A stretch of DNA of 34,914 bases. Origin: Defluviitaleaceae bacterium (GTDB lineage Bacteria > Bacillota > Clostridia > Lachnospirales > WQUN01). Below the pieces are notes generated by a model. It saw only the letters and a list, made by a program, of their open reading frames with translations. It was not told where the DNA came from and ran no database searches. Location: positions 1 to 34,914 of the forward strand of contig WQVV01000002.1 of assembly GCA_009785665.1 (NCBI GenBank), given 5' to 3'. Positions within the stretch are counted from its first letter, which is position 1. Every line of letters begins with the position of its first letter. This document shows, piece by piece, positions 34,780 to 34,914 of the stretch. Both the position numbers and the translations under genes were made by a program.

Positions 34780-34914
34780 GAAAATGACAATGAACCAATC
34801 ATATTAAGATTTTGTCATTTTCATGTATACTGTGCGCAAGTTAAGAGGAACAACCGTTGTAACAATTACATTAACCAGCTCTAGCGACAAACAGTAGCCC
34901 TGTCCCTGCGGAAA
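34780..34914. repeat. Dispersed repeat R1, copy 2 (truncated by the window edge)
   Basis: GAAAATGACAA...TTGTCATTTTC hairpin followed by the same downstream block as 19598-19732. Confidence 0.9.

Overview
Bacterial chromosomal window, probably from a Clostridia-like Firmicute (inferred from gene content, AT-rich SD/promoter style, a GerMN protein and an SLH protein). It holds an S8 subtilase; several VapBC/PIN-type toxin-antitoxin loci, two intact and two decayed; a D-Ala-D-Ala carboxypeptidase divergent from a response regulator/histidine kinase pair; a GerMN protein, a small duplicated-motif protein and ComEC; and a long minus-strand run: metF, two small membrane proteins, metH, an ABC ATPase/permease pair, and a restriction endonuclease/methyltransferase pair. 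Further on are a 1054-aa SLH protein with internal TM segments, an Rpn-like PD-(D/E)XK nuclease, a membrane Ser/Thr kinase with an NHL-like propeller, and a glucuronoxylan cluster (AraC regulator, GH67 alpha-glucuronidase, two tandem split-SGNH acetylesterases). The least expected content is non-coding. A ~100-bp palindromic MITE-like element with an apparent TTA target duplication interrupts a PIN-toxin gene. A second ~162-bp palindromic element, also flanked by TTA, sits between a stop codon and the kinase SD. Two further dispersed repeat families occur; one supplies the C-terminus of the DNA methyltransferase. Paired palindromes surround a good sigma-A-type promoter upstream of metF. No tRNA, rRNA, CRISPR array or complete transposase gene was recognised. 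All calls were made by reading the sequence; no database search was run.
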